A stretch of 64,000 nt of DNA from Anaerolineales bacterium (GCA_020634855.1 JACKAU010000002.1:248001-312000), one strand, 5' to 3'. Counted from the first letter of the stretch, positions 52,377 through 63,100 are shown. Notes: generated by a model from the sequence alone, not told the origin. A program made the numbers and translations.

Positions 52377-53557
52377 TGCGACCGGGTCAATTGAGCATAA
52401 TCTGGCTACTGGCCGGACTGCTGGCCGCATGCAGTTCAACCGCCCAGCCGGCAACACCGACCGCTGTACAACCGGCCGAGTCGCTTATAACTCCGGCGGC
52501 GACGGTGGTGGCCATCGCCGCCCAGCCGACCTCAACCGACACGCCGCTGCCCGCGCCTACGACAATACCCACCGCTGCGGCCACGGCGACGCCAACTCCG
52601 CCGCCACCTGCCGCGCCGGAACTGCGCCAGCTTACCCAGGACGGCTGCTGTGTCCAACCCTTTTTCTCACCCGACAGCCAGCAGGTATTGTTCATCGACA
52701 AACCCGATCCCGAAGCGCCGGCCGGCATCTACGGTGTTGACTTAGCCAACCCCCAGGCAGCGCCTATATTGGTCGATGACGTCATCGGCTTCCGCAGTCC
52801 TGATCGGACGATTGTGGCCACAATGGACGGTGATTTAGCCCGCTTTGTCAATGAAACGACCGGAGAAAGTTGGGCGGTCGATACCGGCGGAAACTGGCCA
52901 CGCTACTCACCCGATGGCCAACAGATTTTGTGGGAGGCTCGGGACCAGGAAGGCCCTTACGATTTGCGCCAGACCGATATCTGGCTGGCCGATTTGCGGG
53001 GCGACAATCCTCGGCTGGCAGCAACGGTCACCGGCGGCGGTTTCGTCGGCTGGCTGCCTGACAGCCGGCGAATGGTGCTGGTCACGCGTGAAGTTCAGGG
53101 GGAAGAGGCGCAAACGCTGTCCGTACTCGATGTGACCACCGGCCAGCAAACCAACTTGGTTCGCGACAAACGAATCCGCGGCATCGATATTTCACCCGAC
53201 GGCAGTTGGATTGTTTACTATGTGACCTTTTCCGATACACCGGGCAACAGCGGTATCTGGGTAGCCAACCCGGAGGGAACCGTGGTTCAAAAGCTAAACG
53301 TACCCGCTTTTGGCGCTTACCATTGGCGCAACGATACCTCATTGATTTTCATTCCGATGCGTGAGTCGGCTGAAGAAAGTATGCAGTTGTGGCAGGTCGA
53401 TGTCGTGACCAATGAAAGCCGCCCGCTGACCGACCCTAACAACCTAGTCTTTTCTATTTCCAACGGCGACTGGATGGTAGCGCCGGATGGAAACAACGTC
53501 ATCTTTATCAACAGCGTCGATCAAAACATCTGGTTGATTGCATTAGACAACCCATAA
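52376..53557 (+). CDS. Lipoprotein with TolB-like (PD40) beta propeller
   Basis: The 393-residue protein starts at GTG 52376 with GGAGG 7 bp upstream. Lipobox LLAAC (Cys about 19) marks it as a lipoprotein, followed by a Thr/Pro/Ala-rich stalk (to about 82) and propeller repeats such as FFSPDSQQVLFIDKP, RYSPDGQQILWEARD and ISPDGSWIVYYVTF. Propellers of this type bind peptides or proteins. It is coupled to the M23 peptidase gene, so it may assist or restrain it. Confidence 0.9.
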   Translation: MRPGQLSIIWLLAGLLAACSSTAQPATPTAVQPAESLITPAATVVAIAAQPTSTDTPLPAPTTIPTAAATATPTPPPPAAPELRQLTQDGCCVQPFFSPDSQQVLFIDKPDPEAPAGIYGVDLANPQAAPILVDDVIGFRSPDRTIVATMDGDLARFVNETTGESWAVDTGGNWPRYSPDGQQILWEARDQEGPYDLRQTDIWLADLRGDNPRLAATVTGGGFVGWLPDSRRMVLVTREVQGEEAQTLSVLDVTTGQQTNLVRDKRIRGIDISPDGSWIVYYVTFSDTPGNSGIWVANPEGTVVQKLNVPAFGAYHWRNDTSLIFIPMRESAEESMQLWQVDVVTNESRPLTDPNNLVFSISNGDWMVAPDGNNVIFINSVDQNIWLIALDNP

Positions 53558-53751
53558 ACCTAAGGGCAAGCAATTACCTGACTTTCGGGCAAGAAATAAA
53601 GTACCTTAGCCTCTACTCAAGCCCTCTCTTTTGCGGTACACTATTCATATCACAATCGTTAATATTGCACCGTGTGCGCTGGACATAACTCAATATATGC
53701 ATACAATAGTAAAATTCGTTAAATTCGAGCTATTTTGATTGTTTTAGACCG

Positions 53752-54504
53752 ATGACCGAGTCAGTTGTTCTTGTTGTTGATGACCTAATGTTTCTCCCCA
53801 GGCTAGAAAATAATTTGCGCCATTTGGGATACTACCCCATCACTGCCACCGACGATAGCCAACTCACCCTGGCGTTATTCAAATCGCCGGTGCTGGTTAT
53901 TATCGATCTATTTAGCCGGAGTTTTGATTGGGTCAGCCTGATTAAACTGATCAAAAGATCCAAAGCCGGGCCGGTTCCTATTTTAGGCTTCGGGCCTCAT
54001 ATCGATTTATCTCTACGCGAAACCGCGTTAGCGGCCGGCTGCGATGCGGTGGTGGGTCGAGGGGCTGTCGTCAGTAATCTGGCCCATCTGGTTGACAAAT
54101 ACAAGTGGGCTATCGATGATCAACGCTGTCGGGATGAAACTCCGCCTCGATTAATTCAAGGAATTGCCCTCTTTAATCAAGGCGATTACTATGAATGTCA
54201 TGAAGTCATCGAGCACGCCTGGAACGACGAACCCGCGCCCGTGCGAATCATGTTTCAAGGCATTCTGCAAATTGGCGTCGCATGTTACCATATCAACCAT
54301 AAAAATTGGCGCGGCGCAATGAAATTACTAGAGCGGGGGATGCCCAAAATACAACGGTTTGCCCCGGCGTGTATGCGCATTAATCTGGCGAAACTTCTGA
54401 CCGACTCAGAAGCTATTCGCGCAGAACTGTTACGTCTCGGACCGGACTGGCAGGGTGAATTCAATCGACACCTACTGCCAACCATTCACTTTACATCATC
54501 ATAA
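53752..54504 (+). CDS. Degenerate receiver fused to DUF309 domain
   Basis: The 250-residue protein starts with a receiver-like domain (1-125): VVLVVDDLMFLPRLEN and VLVIIDLFSRSF retain acidic residues, but the usual Lys loop is VVGRGA. The C-terminal part (about 130-235) is DUF309: LFNQGDYYECHEVIEHAW, then QGILQIGVACYHINHKNWRG, with the conserved CHE and H residues. DUF309 has no proven activity. Preceded by a 194-bp gap; the next gene is a glycosyltransferase 25 bp downstream. Confidence 0.82.
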   Translation: MTESVVLVVDDLMFLPRLENNLRHLGYYPITATDDSQLTLALFKSPVLVIIDLFSRSFDWVSLIKLIKRSKAGPVPILGFGPHIDLSLRETALAAGCDAVVGRGAVVSNLAHLVDKYKWAIDDQRCRDETPPRLIQGIALFNQGDYYECHEVIEHAWNDEPAPVRIMFQGILQIGVACYHINHKNWRGAMKLLERGMPKIQRFAPACMRINLAKLLTDSEAIRAELLRLGPDWQGEFNRHLLPTIHFTSS

Positions 54505-54529
54505 ATTACTTTTTTGATAGAGAAGCCTT

Positions 54530-55285
54530 ATGAAAACCGTGGTCGTTATCCCAACTTATAATGAAGCCAATAATATCTCGGCTATCACCGCCGAGTTGTT
54601 AACCCTTGACGTGGAAGATTTGCACGTATTAGTCGTCGATGACGCCTCGCCCGATAATACAGGCCAAATTGTCGAGCGGCTGGCTGAAAAATGTTATCCG
54701 GGCCGGCTGCACGTGATCCATCGCCAAGGCAAACAAGGCTTAGGCACGGCCTACATCACCGGTTTCAACTGGGCTTTAGACAATGGAGCCAAATACATCA
54801 TCCAAATGGATGCCGATTTCTCCCACTCGCCCAATTATATCCCACAGATGCTGGCTAAAATTGCCGATTGCGATGTGGTGGTCGGCTCGCGTTACGTGGA
54901 CGGCGGCCAACTGGACGAACGCTGGAGTTGGTGGCGCTGGTTTTTAAGTTGGTGGGCTAACTCCATCTGGACACGCGGCATCTTGGGCGTTGATACCAAA
55001 GATGCGACCGCCGGTTTTAAATGCTGGAAACGCAGCGCCCTGGAGCGCATTGGGCTGGAGCGCATCAACTCCAACGGCTACGTCTTTCAGGTAGAAATGG
55101 CTTTTGTGTCGGAAAAACTTCATCTTCGTATTGTGGAAATCCCGATTTATTTTGAAGATAGGCGCATCGGCAAGAGCAAAATGTCTGTCCCGGTCAAGAT
55201 AGAAGCTGCCCTTCGCGTTTTTGAAATTCGATGGCGGCATCGCAAAGTCCAGCCGATTCCGCTGCCCCGATCGGCTGAAATCTAG
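54530..55285 (+). CDS. Family 2 glycosyltransferase, dolichol/polyprenyl-phosphate mannosyltransferase type
   Basis: The 251-residue protein has the GT-A fold of DPM1-like enzymes: VVVIPTYNEANNI, VDDASPDNTG, QMDADFSHSP (DxD) and ATAGFKCWKR. The C-terminal VFEIRWRHRK helps membrane binding. It transfers a sugar from a nucleotide sugar to a polyprenyl phosphate at the inner face. The downstream YfhO-flippase gene starts 10 bp later, suggesting a joint role in building or decorating a surface glycan. Confidence 0.93.
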   Translation: MKTVVVIPTYNEANNISAITAELLTLDVEDLHVLVVDDASPDNTGQIVERLAEKCYPGRLHVIHRQGKQGLGTAYITGFNWALDNGAKYIIQMDADFSHSPNYIPQMLAKIADCDVVVGSRYVDGGQLDERWSWWRWFLSWWANSIWTRGILGVDTKDATAGFKCWKRSALERIGLERINSNGYVFQVEMAFVSEKLHLRIVEIPIYFEDRRIGKSKMSVPVKIEAALRVFEIRWRHRKVQPIPLPRSAEI

Positions 55286-55295
55286 GAGTTCGCGC

Positions 55296-58200
55296 TTGTT
55301 TCGAGCCATCAACCGGTCTGATTTTCTTGCCGGGTTTATCTTGCTGCTCCTACCGCTGCTCCTCTTCTGGCCCGTCACGCTGGGGTCAAACACCCTCCTT
55401 CCCGTCGATAACCTGTTTGCCTATGAACCCTGGCTGTCTTACCGCGATGAGTTAGGCGTCGGATTGCCCCAAAATCAACTCCTGGCCGATCTGATTTTGG
55501 AAAATTATGCCTGGAAGAAATTCATTCGCGAGTCGATTGCGGCCGGCCAAATTCCGCTGTGGAATCCCTATATCCTGGCGGGCCATCCTTTTTTGGCCAA
55601 CGGGCAGCACTCGGCGCTGTATCCCTTTACGCTGCTATTCTATTTTCTCCCGCTGAGCAAAGCCTACGGATGGTTTACCGTCAGCCAGCTTTGGCTGGCC
55701 GGCTTGAATATGTATATTTTCCTGCGGGTGCTGCGTGTCAATCGTGTTGGCGCGCTAATTGCCGGTATAACGTTCGCGCTCAGCACGTTCTTTATTGTCA
55801 GTGTGGTCTTCACCATGATCGTAGCCGGCGCGGTCTGGCTGCCGCTCTTGCTGGCCATCATCGAAATTATCATCCGCAAACAAGAAGAAAAGGGCCTGAC
55901 CGGCTACTCGCCTATTCCCTACATCGTCGCCGGTGCGCTGATTTTGGGCCTGCAAACCCTGGCCGGGCACGTTGAGATCACCTACTACACGCTATTGGTC
56001 GGCGGCTTTTACGCGGCTTGCCGTCTCGCTATGTTGTGGCGAACGCAGGCCACCCCTCGCTATGCACTAACCCTGGGCGGTTGGCTGCTGGCGATGATCG
56101 GGCTGGGCATCGGCTTAGGCGCGGTGCAGTTGGCGCCGATGTACGAGGTCGTCACCCACAACTTCCGCGACAATTCGGTCTCACTGGCCCAGGTTCGAGG
56201 GTGGGCCTTACCGCTACGCCGCATTATCTCTTTTGTCATTCCGGATTTTTTCGGCAGCCCGGCTCATCACGGTTATTTTGATGTAGTGACCCGGCAGTGG
56301 CAGCCGCTCGGCCTCAACGCGAATGGCGAAATCAACCCCTTGTGTTCTCACTGCACCAGTTGGGATACCAAAACAGCCGTCGAAGCCGGCGCTTACATCG
56401 GGATTTTGCCCCTCATTTTAGCCGGATTGGCTGTTTTGCAGGCCAGCAAAGCTTGGCTTGATGACCGGCGCTCACAGCCTATCACCGCTAGCTCACCGGC
56501 TACCAGCCCAGCCCGCCATAGTGTTTTCATTTTTGCGACGCTGGCTGTTCTCTCCCTGCTGTTTGCCTTTGGAACGCCGCTATACGCGATCCTCTTCTAC
56601 GGCCTGCCCGGCTGGAACCAACTGCACTCGCCATTTCGCTGGATTTTCCCATTTACGCTGAGCATCGCGGTGCTGGCGGGGGTGGGAGTGACATTTTTGA
56701 ATGAGCAGGTCAGCACTCGATGGCAGGCTAAAAATGAGGCTGAGGCGAAGGCGAAGAAAAAAAGTTATATACTGGCGCAGCCGTCGTTTTTAGGATCGTT
56801 AGTTTATTTTTTAGGGTGGGGACTGTTTTGGAGTGGGCTGGTTGGGTTAGCGATTATGCTGGCCGCGCTGGTGATACCGGGGCCGTTTATCCAGGCGGCC
56901 TCGTTTGTTTTTGACCGGTCAGGATTAGCTCAAAATGCGTTTGCCGATGGCCGTCAATTTTTCGGTTATCAGTGGCCAAACTTTTTTAAATTCTTCCTGA
57001 TGCTGATGGCTTCCGGGGCGGTGCTGCGGATCACGCGCTGCCCTATTTTTGTACCTAATAGGCTCACCCTTCGGCCGCGTGAGTCGAACCGGCTGCCCGC
57101 CTGGCAACCGTTGGCCGTGATCATCGTGGCCGTTGATCTTCTCTTGGCGGGCGCGGGTTTTAATCCGGCCGTTGATCCGGCCTTGCTCGATTTCAAACCG
57201 GAGGTCGTCCACTGGCTTGAAAAGCAACAGGCTGACGATCCGTTTTTCCGGTTCAGCAGTTTCGATACGCCGACCGGCCCCGGTAACAAACTATTTCTAG
57301 CCAATGCCGGTATGACTAACCACCTATTTGACGTGCGCGGCTACGACAGCATCATTCCCGGTCAGTATGCCCGGTTTATGCAGCTTATTCAAGAAAACGG
57401 TGATTTGCTGTTCAACCGGATCGGGCCGATTTATTATGATGGCTATGCCGCACTCGACTCGGCGCTGCTGGATTTACTGGGGGTTCGCTATATTCTAACG
57501 ACGGTGGATATTAACAACCCCAACTATACGTTAGTTTACGATCAGGAAGTTCGGGTCTATGAAAACACCGACGCCCTGCCGCGAGCCTTTATAGTTCAGG
57601 ATGAAATGCCGACCAACGGCGATCTTGATTTTGCCCTGCGCAGTCTCAATCCACGCGAGCAAATCATCCTCGACGGCGAAAACAACGGCCTGGGCCGTAA
57701 TCTGACTCCCGATGATGCCTCGGCTGCGATTCCGGCCGCACCGAGTGTGGTCATCACCGACTACACCCCAAACGAGGTTCAAATAACGGTTCAGGTAACC
57801 CAACCCGGCTGGCTGGTGCTGGCCGACACCTACTTTCCCGGCTGGCGAGCCTATGCCCGGCCAGCGCCGACCACCGACGACCAACCGCCGACCGCCGAGT
57901 TATCGAGTTCCGAAATCACCTCGAACGGCGCATTCCCATCAACCAATATCCAATCTCCTCTCCCCGAAATTGAGTTGACCATCCACCGCGCCAACGGCAA
58001 TTTTCGAGCGGTTTATCTCCAGCCGGGTGAGTGGCAGGTACGTTTCCGATACAGCCCCCGCAGTTTCCAACTGGGTCTGTATGGCTCCTTTCTAACGGCA
58101 GCGCTGTTGGTTTTTCTGGTCGGCTATTGGGCTTGGGGCCGGCTCTATCGGGAGAGTGAACACGACTCACCCATCAAACGTATCGCTAAAAATAGCCTGG

Positions 58201-59639
58201 TGCCGATGGTCATGGCGCTCTCCAACCGCATTGTCGATCTGGCCTTTGCGCTGCTGATGCTGCGCATTTTGCAGCCGGAGGGCGCGGGGCAGTACGCTTT
58301 TGCCGTAGCTTTCATCGGTATGGTTGAGATCATCACTCGGTTTGGGCTAGGGACCTTGGTCACGCGTGATGTCGCGGCCGACAGAAATCAGCGGAATCGG
58401 TACCTGAATAACGCCACAATTTTGCGTCTCTACTTGTGGCTGGCCGCCATTCCCATTATGGCGCTCATTCTGGCGATGTATGTTATCTGGGGCAATACCA
58501 CGGTTGAAGTGCTGGTGACCATCGCTATCTTCGCCATTGGCACGTTTTTTAGCAATTTATCCGATGGACTAACGGCCCTCTTTTACGCTCACGAGAAGGC
58601 CGAGTATCCGGCCGGCGTGTCGGCCATCACCACCTTTGTTCGCGTTACGATAGGGGCATTGGTACTGCTGTTGGGGTGGGGCATCATCGGTCTGGCCGGC
58701 GCCTCGCTGGTGGCCAATTTAACTTCATTTGTTATTTTAGCGTACATTATGGTCACGCGGATCTACCGCCCCCATTTCGAGGCCGATCCGGCCTTACAAC
58801 GGGAAATGATGAAAGAAAGTTTCCCGCTAATGATCAATCATCTACTGTCAACCATCTTCTTCCGCATCGATGTCTTTATCCTTAAGCCGATTTGGGGCAG
58901 CGCTCAGGTCGGTTATTACAGCGCGGCCTATAAGTATGTTGATGGCATTAACGTGATACCCCAATATTTTACGCTGGCCATCTTCCCCCTGATGAGCCGC
59001 TTCGCTGCCGATTCACGTGAATCGCTGGTGCGGGCGTACATTTTGAGCTTGCGACTGCTGCTGCTGCTGGCCATTCCGATTGCGGTCGGCACGCCGTTTG
59101 TGGCAGAGGAGCTAATTCTATTCTTAGCCGGCCCAAGCTTTGTGCCTGACTCGGTCATTGTGCTGCAACTGCTGATCTGGTTCTTGCCGTTCAGCTTTAT
59201 TAATCAGGTCACGCAGTATGTCTTGATTGCCATTAACCAGCAGCGGCAACTTACCCGAGCCTTTATCATCGGCGTGCTGTTCAATACCATTACCAATTTG
59301 ATCTTCATCCCGCTCTACGGCTATCGAGCGGCGGCTATTACCACTATTCTATCCGAGTGGTCATTGCTAATCCCTTTTTATTTAATGGTACGCCAAAACC
59401 TCTGTGTGGTGCCCTGGTTCGATGTAACATGGCGGCCGGCCGCAGCCAGTGCGGTCATGGGGTTGGCCCTGTGGCTGGTCGGCGATATTAACTTTTTTGC
59501 TACAATGACCCTTGGTGGTGTGATATATTTGGCCATGCTAGCCATCTTAGGTGGCTTGGCGCAACAAGACATGGCGATCCTATGGCGGGCAATACCCATT
59601 GAAAAATTAAAAAAAAGTTTGAGTCAAAACATCGCTTAG
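55296..59639 (+). CDS. YfhO-like membrane protein fused to a polysaccharide flippase
   Basis: The start is TTG 55296, with AGGAG at 55284-55288, giving 1447 residues; an in-frame ATG at 55221 lies inside the upstream gene. Residues about 1-945 look like YfhO-type proteins: many helices, a soluble outer part (ARFMQLIQENGDLLFNRIGP) and the motif VLADTYFPGWRAYA. Residues about 950-1447 are a MATE/Wzx-like flippase (SNRIVDLAFALLMLRILQPE). YfhO proteins are linked to glycosylation of lipoteichoic acid or similar; the flippase moves lipid-linked oligosaccharide. Low-complexity insertions occur at about 475-490 (EAEAKAKKKS) and 850-885. Confidence 0.87.
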   Translation: MFRAINRSDFLAGFILLLLPLLLFWPVTLGSNTLLPVDNLFAYEPWLSYRDELGVGLPQNQLLADLILENYAWKKFIRESIAAGQIPLWNPYILAGHPFLANGQHSALYPFTLLFYFLPLSKAYGWFTVSQLWLAGLNMYIFLRVLRVNRVGALIAGITFALSTFFIVSVVFTMIVAGAVWLPLLLAIIEIIIRKQEEKGLTGYSPIPYIVAGALILGLQTLAGHVEITYYTLLVGGFYAACRLAMLWRTQATPRYALTLGGWLLAMIGLGIGLGAVQLAPMYEVVTHNFRDNSVSLAQVRGWALPLRRIISFVIPDFFGSPAHHGYFDVVTRQWQPLGLNANGEINPLCSHCTSWDTKTAVEAGAYIGILPLILAGLAVLQASKAWLDDRRSQPITASSPATSPARHSVFIFATLAVLSLLFAFGTPLYAILFYGLPGWNQLHSPFRWIFPFTLSIAVLAGVGVTFLNEQVSTRWQAKNEAEAKAKKKSYILAQPSFLGSLVYFLGWGLFWSGLVGLAIMLAALVIPGPFIQAASFVFDRSGLAQNAFADGRQFFGYQWPNFFKFFLMLMASGAVLRITRCPIFVPNRLTLRPRESNRLPAWQPLAVIIVAVDLLLAGAGFNPAVDPALLDFKPEVVHWLEKQQADDPFFRFSSFDTPTGPGNKLFLANAGMTNHLFDVRGYDSIIPGQYARFMQLIQENGDLLFNRIGPIYYDGYAALDSALLDLLGVRYILTTVDINNPNYTLVYDQEVRVYENTDALPRAFIVQDEMPTNGDLDFALRSLNPREQIILDGENNGLGRNLTPDDASAAIPAAPSVVITDYTPNEVQITVQVTQPGWLVLADTYFPGWRAYARPAPTTDDQPPTAELSSSEITSNGAFPSTNIQSPLPEIELTIHRANGNFRAVYLQPGEWQVRFRYSPRSFQLGLYGSFLTAALLVFLVGYWAWGRLYRESEHDSPIKRIAKNSLVPMVMALSNRIVDLAFALLMLRILQPEGAGQYAFAVAFIGMVEIITRFGLGTLVTRDVAADRNQRNRYLNNATILRLYLWLAAIPIMALILAMYVIWGNTTVEVLVTIAIFAIGTFFSNLSDGLTALFYAHEKAEYPAGVSAITTFVRVTIGALVLLLGWGIIGLAGASLVANLTSFVILAYIMVTRIYRPHFEADPALQREMMKESFPLMINHLLSTIFFRIDVFILKPIWGSAQVGYYSAAYKYVDGINVIPQYFTLAIFPLMSRFAADSRESLVRAYILSLRLLLLLAIPIAVGTPFVAEELILFLAGPSFVPDSVIVLQLLIWFLPFSFINQVTQYVLIAINQQRQLTRAFIIGVLFNTITNLIFIPLYGYRAAAITTILSEWSLLIPFYLMVRQNLCVVPWFDVTWRPAAASAVMGLALWLVGDINFFATMTLGGVIYLAMLAILGGLAQQDMAILWRAIPIEKLKKSLSQNIA

Positions 59640-59902
59640 GTTAAAATTTGCATTTATCAATATTTCAATCTACAGTTATCATAATACCGCTTTATCCGAT
59701 TCTTGGCCCTGCTTCCTAACCTAACTACCTCAAACTCACATTTCATAAACGACGCTATACTCTAGATATCAATAGTGATTCTCAATCAAACGGAGCCAAT
59801 GGCGACCGCCTTACGGGGTAATTTTCAAATTAGCCTTTACCCTGGACTATTGAGACAATACGTACAAACGCAGCTTAAAAAGATAGGCCAGAGCAAGGAC
59901 AA

Positions 59903-62900
59903 ATGGGGTTAGAAGATCGAATCCGACTTCCCAACCTTAATTTAATTCACCGTCGTTCGCGATTGCTAAACTTACTGGATAAGTTTATCAAAAAAGGACA
60001 GCGTTTGATTACGATCTACGCGCCCGGTGGCTACGGGAAATCGATCCTCCTGGCCGATTTCGCTCAAACAACGGACCTCCCCATCTGCTGGTGCTCTCTG
60101 GAGCCGGCGGATCGGGATCCCACCTCTTTTCTTACTCTGCTGGCCTACAGCATCACCGATCGTTTCCATGAAATAGAACCAAATAGCCTACTTAACCTGG
60201 TTAATCGCGGCGACACGCAAAGCAGTATTCGTCGCATTGCCGAACTATTACGCAGTGTTGATTCGCACATCATCATCATCGATGATTATCACAAAGCCGT
60301 TAGCGCCGGCATGACCCTGGCGCTCAACCGACTACTCAAACAACTGCCTGAAACCAGTACCATCATTGTGGCCGCCCGGGGCGATATGACCCTTGACACC
60401 GGCCAGATTATCGATCTGCTCATCAGCGAGCGAGCCACCGGTCTGTCTGAAGAAGAACTAAAATTTACCGGCGAAGAGATTCAGTTGGTGATGCGTAAAC
60501 GCTTTGGCCGCCGCATCAATGCTGAGGATGCCGACGAAATTGCTCAGGCAACCGACGGCAATGTGGCCCAGGTGTTGCTGACCGGCCACATGATGCATGC
60601 CAACCGGCTCATTGGTCACCTCAAACAGCGGCTGGGAAATGATCGCCAGATGATTTACGATTATCTGGCTCAAGAAGTATTTGGCAAGCAGTCGGCAATG
60701 CTGCAAAAATTTATGCTCTACACCGCTATTCTGCCGGACATGACCCCCGAGTTGTGTAATGACCTGCTGGAAATCGACCAGGCCCAGGTATATCTGGAAG
60801 AATTGATCCACAAGGATTTGTTTATCTCCCAAATTGGCGTTGGCTATAAATATCATGATCTCTTTGCCGAGTTCTTGCGAACGAAATTGGCTGAGGATGA
60901 AATTCTTCATCGCCAGGTTTCGATGAAAGCGGCCCAAATACTCGCCACCCAAGGTCGATATGATGAGGCAATTTTTTTGTACGTTTCTGTGCAAGCTTGG
61001 GATGAAGCAACGGTGCTACTTGAAACACAAGGAAGCCATTTCTATGATACAGGTCGGGCTTTGACTCTCAATGCGTGGGTATCGCAGATACCTTCAGAAA
61101 AGCTAGATGAACACCCTCGCCTTCTTTTACTACGTGGCCAGATTCTCAGTGTCGATCTAGGCGATCCTGACCAAGCAATATTGTTGTTTCAACGCGCTGA
61201 AAAGCAATTTTTATTAAATAATGACGCAATTGGGGCAGCCGAGGCCCAAGTTTGGCAGTCTGTGGGCCTAAGGAAAAAGGGAGAAATGGGCCAGGCAGTT
61301 GAGCTAGCCAAACGTGGGGTTACCCAACTTGAAACCTTGGGAGCTGAAGAGCGCGTACTCGCTATGGCCCTTAGAAACCGCGGGATAGTGCATCAACAAG
61401 TTGGTGAGCTAACTAAGTCCCTGTCAGACCTCCGTCGTGTCTTGAACCTATATGAAACCTGGGGGGACACCTACGAAATAGGAATATGTCATCATGATAT
61501 CGGGGTCTGCTTAGATCGGGAAGGAAATATCAACGGCGCTATCTACCATTTCAAGCAGGCAATTCGAGTTTGGGAAGCGTTAGGTAATGGCAGTGATCTA
61601 TCAAATACGTTAAACAGTCTAGGCGTTTCTTTATATACAGTTGGACAATATGATGAAGCGTTTGAGCATTTCAGCCACAGTCTTGATATTGCACTTCAAA
61701 TTGGGGCCAGTCGGCGAGCGGCGTTTGCCCAGGCCAGTATTGGGGATGTTTATTTAGAGCAACAGAAGTATGAGCCAGCAATTCAAGCTTTCCAAACATC
61801 AATTGAATATGCGCAGGATGCCGGGGTACATTCTCTAGAGATCTATGTACTAATCAGATTGGGTGAGTGTTATTACTTAAAAGGCGATTTTGTTCAGGCT
61901 TTACAGTTAGCTATTCAAGCAAAAGAATTTGCTATCGAAACCCGGTTGATTTTCGAGAAAGGGTTAGCCTTAACTTTACAGGCTAAAATCTATTTGCGTC
62001 GGGCAGAGTATGAGACAAGTTTCGAATTGTTTACGGAAGCTTTTGATAGTTTTGCTCAGAGTAGTCTAGTTGAACAAACCAAAGTAAGCCTTTTGTGGGC
62101 CTATGGTCTACTGCTTGATCTTAGAGTTTCGGCAGCCCAAAAACAATTACAGGAAAGCCTTAAATTGGCTATGAGGTTAGGCGGTTCGGCGCCCGGATTA
62201 GGTTTAATTATATCTGAAGTCCGGCCGCTCTTACGATATGCCCTTTACCAGCCAGATGAGTCTGTTGAATTTAAAGACCACGTTCGATTACTGCTTAGGC
62301 AGAGTGAGACGGAGGCGATTGATTCTTCTTCTAATCTCGGCATGCAGGCCTTTTTATTTGGCTCACCAACAATTATTGTGGAAGATAAACATCGATCATT
62401 TAGTCAACGGGGCCGAATCCGCAAAATGCCGGAGTTTTTGGCATACTTGATGTTAGAAGGCCGTGATGGTGGGTGCCGCTGGAGTGAGATAACCACGGCT
62501 TTGTGGCCGGATTTAGAACCCAGCAAAGCCTCCTCAACCTTCCACCAAACGCTTAGAAGGGTTAGGGAGACTATTTTTGGCGCTCCTGATTATATTATCG
62601 TTAAAGACGATTACTATCAGATCAATCCCAAATATTTAGAATGGTGTGATGCTACGGCCTTTGAAAAACTGCTGGAGCGGATTCCACAAGCGGCCCCTGA
62701 TGAGGCATTAATCCTTCAAAAGGAATTGATTTCCTTATATCGTGGCGAATTTTTGGCCGGTTTTGAATTAAGTGAATGGGGCCTGCAATATCAGACCTGG
62801 TTTGAGGCCAATTTTCTACGGGTCGTTAAACTGACCAGTGAAAAATTACTTGAACAAAGTTCGTCGCAAGAAGCGCTAAGAATTATTAATCAGGGCTTGA

Positions 62901-63100
62901 TGTGCGACTATTTTAGAGAGGATCTGCACCGCGCAGCTTTTAAGGCTTATGTTCAACTCGGCCTACACGATCAACTACACGCCCACTATACAAATCTACG
63001 TACAATGTTACAACAGGAATTCAATGCGCCACCTGATCCGGTGACAGTAAGACTGTACGAACAAGTGATAGCCAATAAACAGATCCAGCTTGTAAACTAA
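59903..63100 (+). CDS. MalT-like STAND regulator with TPRs and C-terminal BTAD
   Basis: The 1065-residue protein has an N-terminal NTPase: P-loop IYAPGGYGKSILLADF (about 33-50) and Walker B HIIIIDDYHKAV. The centre (about 330-740) holds TPR repeats such as LKFYD-type helices (GTYDEAFEHFS, VFEKGLALTLQAKIYLRRAE). The C-terminal part (about 810-1055) is a winged helix (PEFLAYLMLEG, RRVRETIFG) plus BTAD (FEKLLERI, RGEFLAGFELSEW), the SARP module used to activate secondary-metabolite genes. Followed by a strong terminator and then the RiPP-like small genes, which it may control. Confidence 0.92.
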   Translation: MGLEDRIRLPNLNLIHRRSRLLNLLDKFIKKGQRLITIYAPGGYGKSILLADFAQTTDLPICWCSLEPADRDPTSFLTLLAYSITDRFHEIEPNSLLNLVNRGDTQSSIRRIAELLRSVDSHIIIIDDYHKAVSAGMTLALNRLLKQLPETSTIIVAARGDMTLDTGQIIDLLISERATGLSEEELKFTGEEIQLVMRKRFGRRINAEDADEIAQATDGNVAQVLLTGHMMHANRLIGHLKQRLGNDRQMIYDYLAQEVFGKQSAMLQKFMLYTAILPDMTPELCNDLLEIDQAQVYLEELIHKDLFISQIGVGYKYHDLFAEFLRTKLAEDEILHRQVSMKAAQILATQGRYDEAIFLYVSVQAWDEATVLLETQGSHFYDTGRALTLNAWVSQIPSEKLDEHPRLLLLRGQILSVDLGDPDQAILLFQRAEKQFLLNNDAIGAAEAQVWQSVGLRKKGEMGQAVELAKRGVTQLETLGAEERVLAMALRNRGIVHQQVGELTKSLSDLRRVLNLYETWGDTYEIGICHHDIGVCLDREGNINGAIYHFKQAIRVWEALGNGSDLSNTLNSLGVSLYTVGQYDEAFEHFSHSLDIALQIGASRRAAFAQASIGDVYLEQQKYEPAIQAFQTSIEYAQDAGVHSLEIYVLIRLGECYYLKGDFVQALQLAIQAKEFAIETRLIFEKGLALTLQAKIYLRRAEYETSFELFTEAFDSFAQSSLVEQTKVSLLWAYGLLLDLRVSAAQKQLQESLKLAMRLGGSAPGLGLIISEVRPLLRYALYQPDESVEFKDHVRLLLRQSETEAIDSSSNLGMQAFLFGSPTIIVEDKHRSFSQRGRIRKMPEFLAYLMLEGRDGGCRWSEITTALWPDLEPSKASSTFHQTLRRVRETIFGAPDYIIVKDDYYQINPKYLEWCDATAFEKLLERIPQAAPDEALILQKELISLYRGEFLAGFELSEWGLQYQTWFEANFLRVVKLTSEKLLEQSSSQEALRIINQGLMCDYFREDLHRAAFKAYVQLGLHDQLHAHYTNLRTMLQQEFNAPPDPVTVRLYEQVIANKQIQLVN

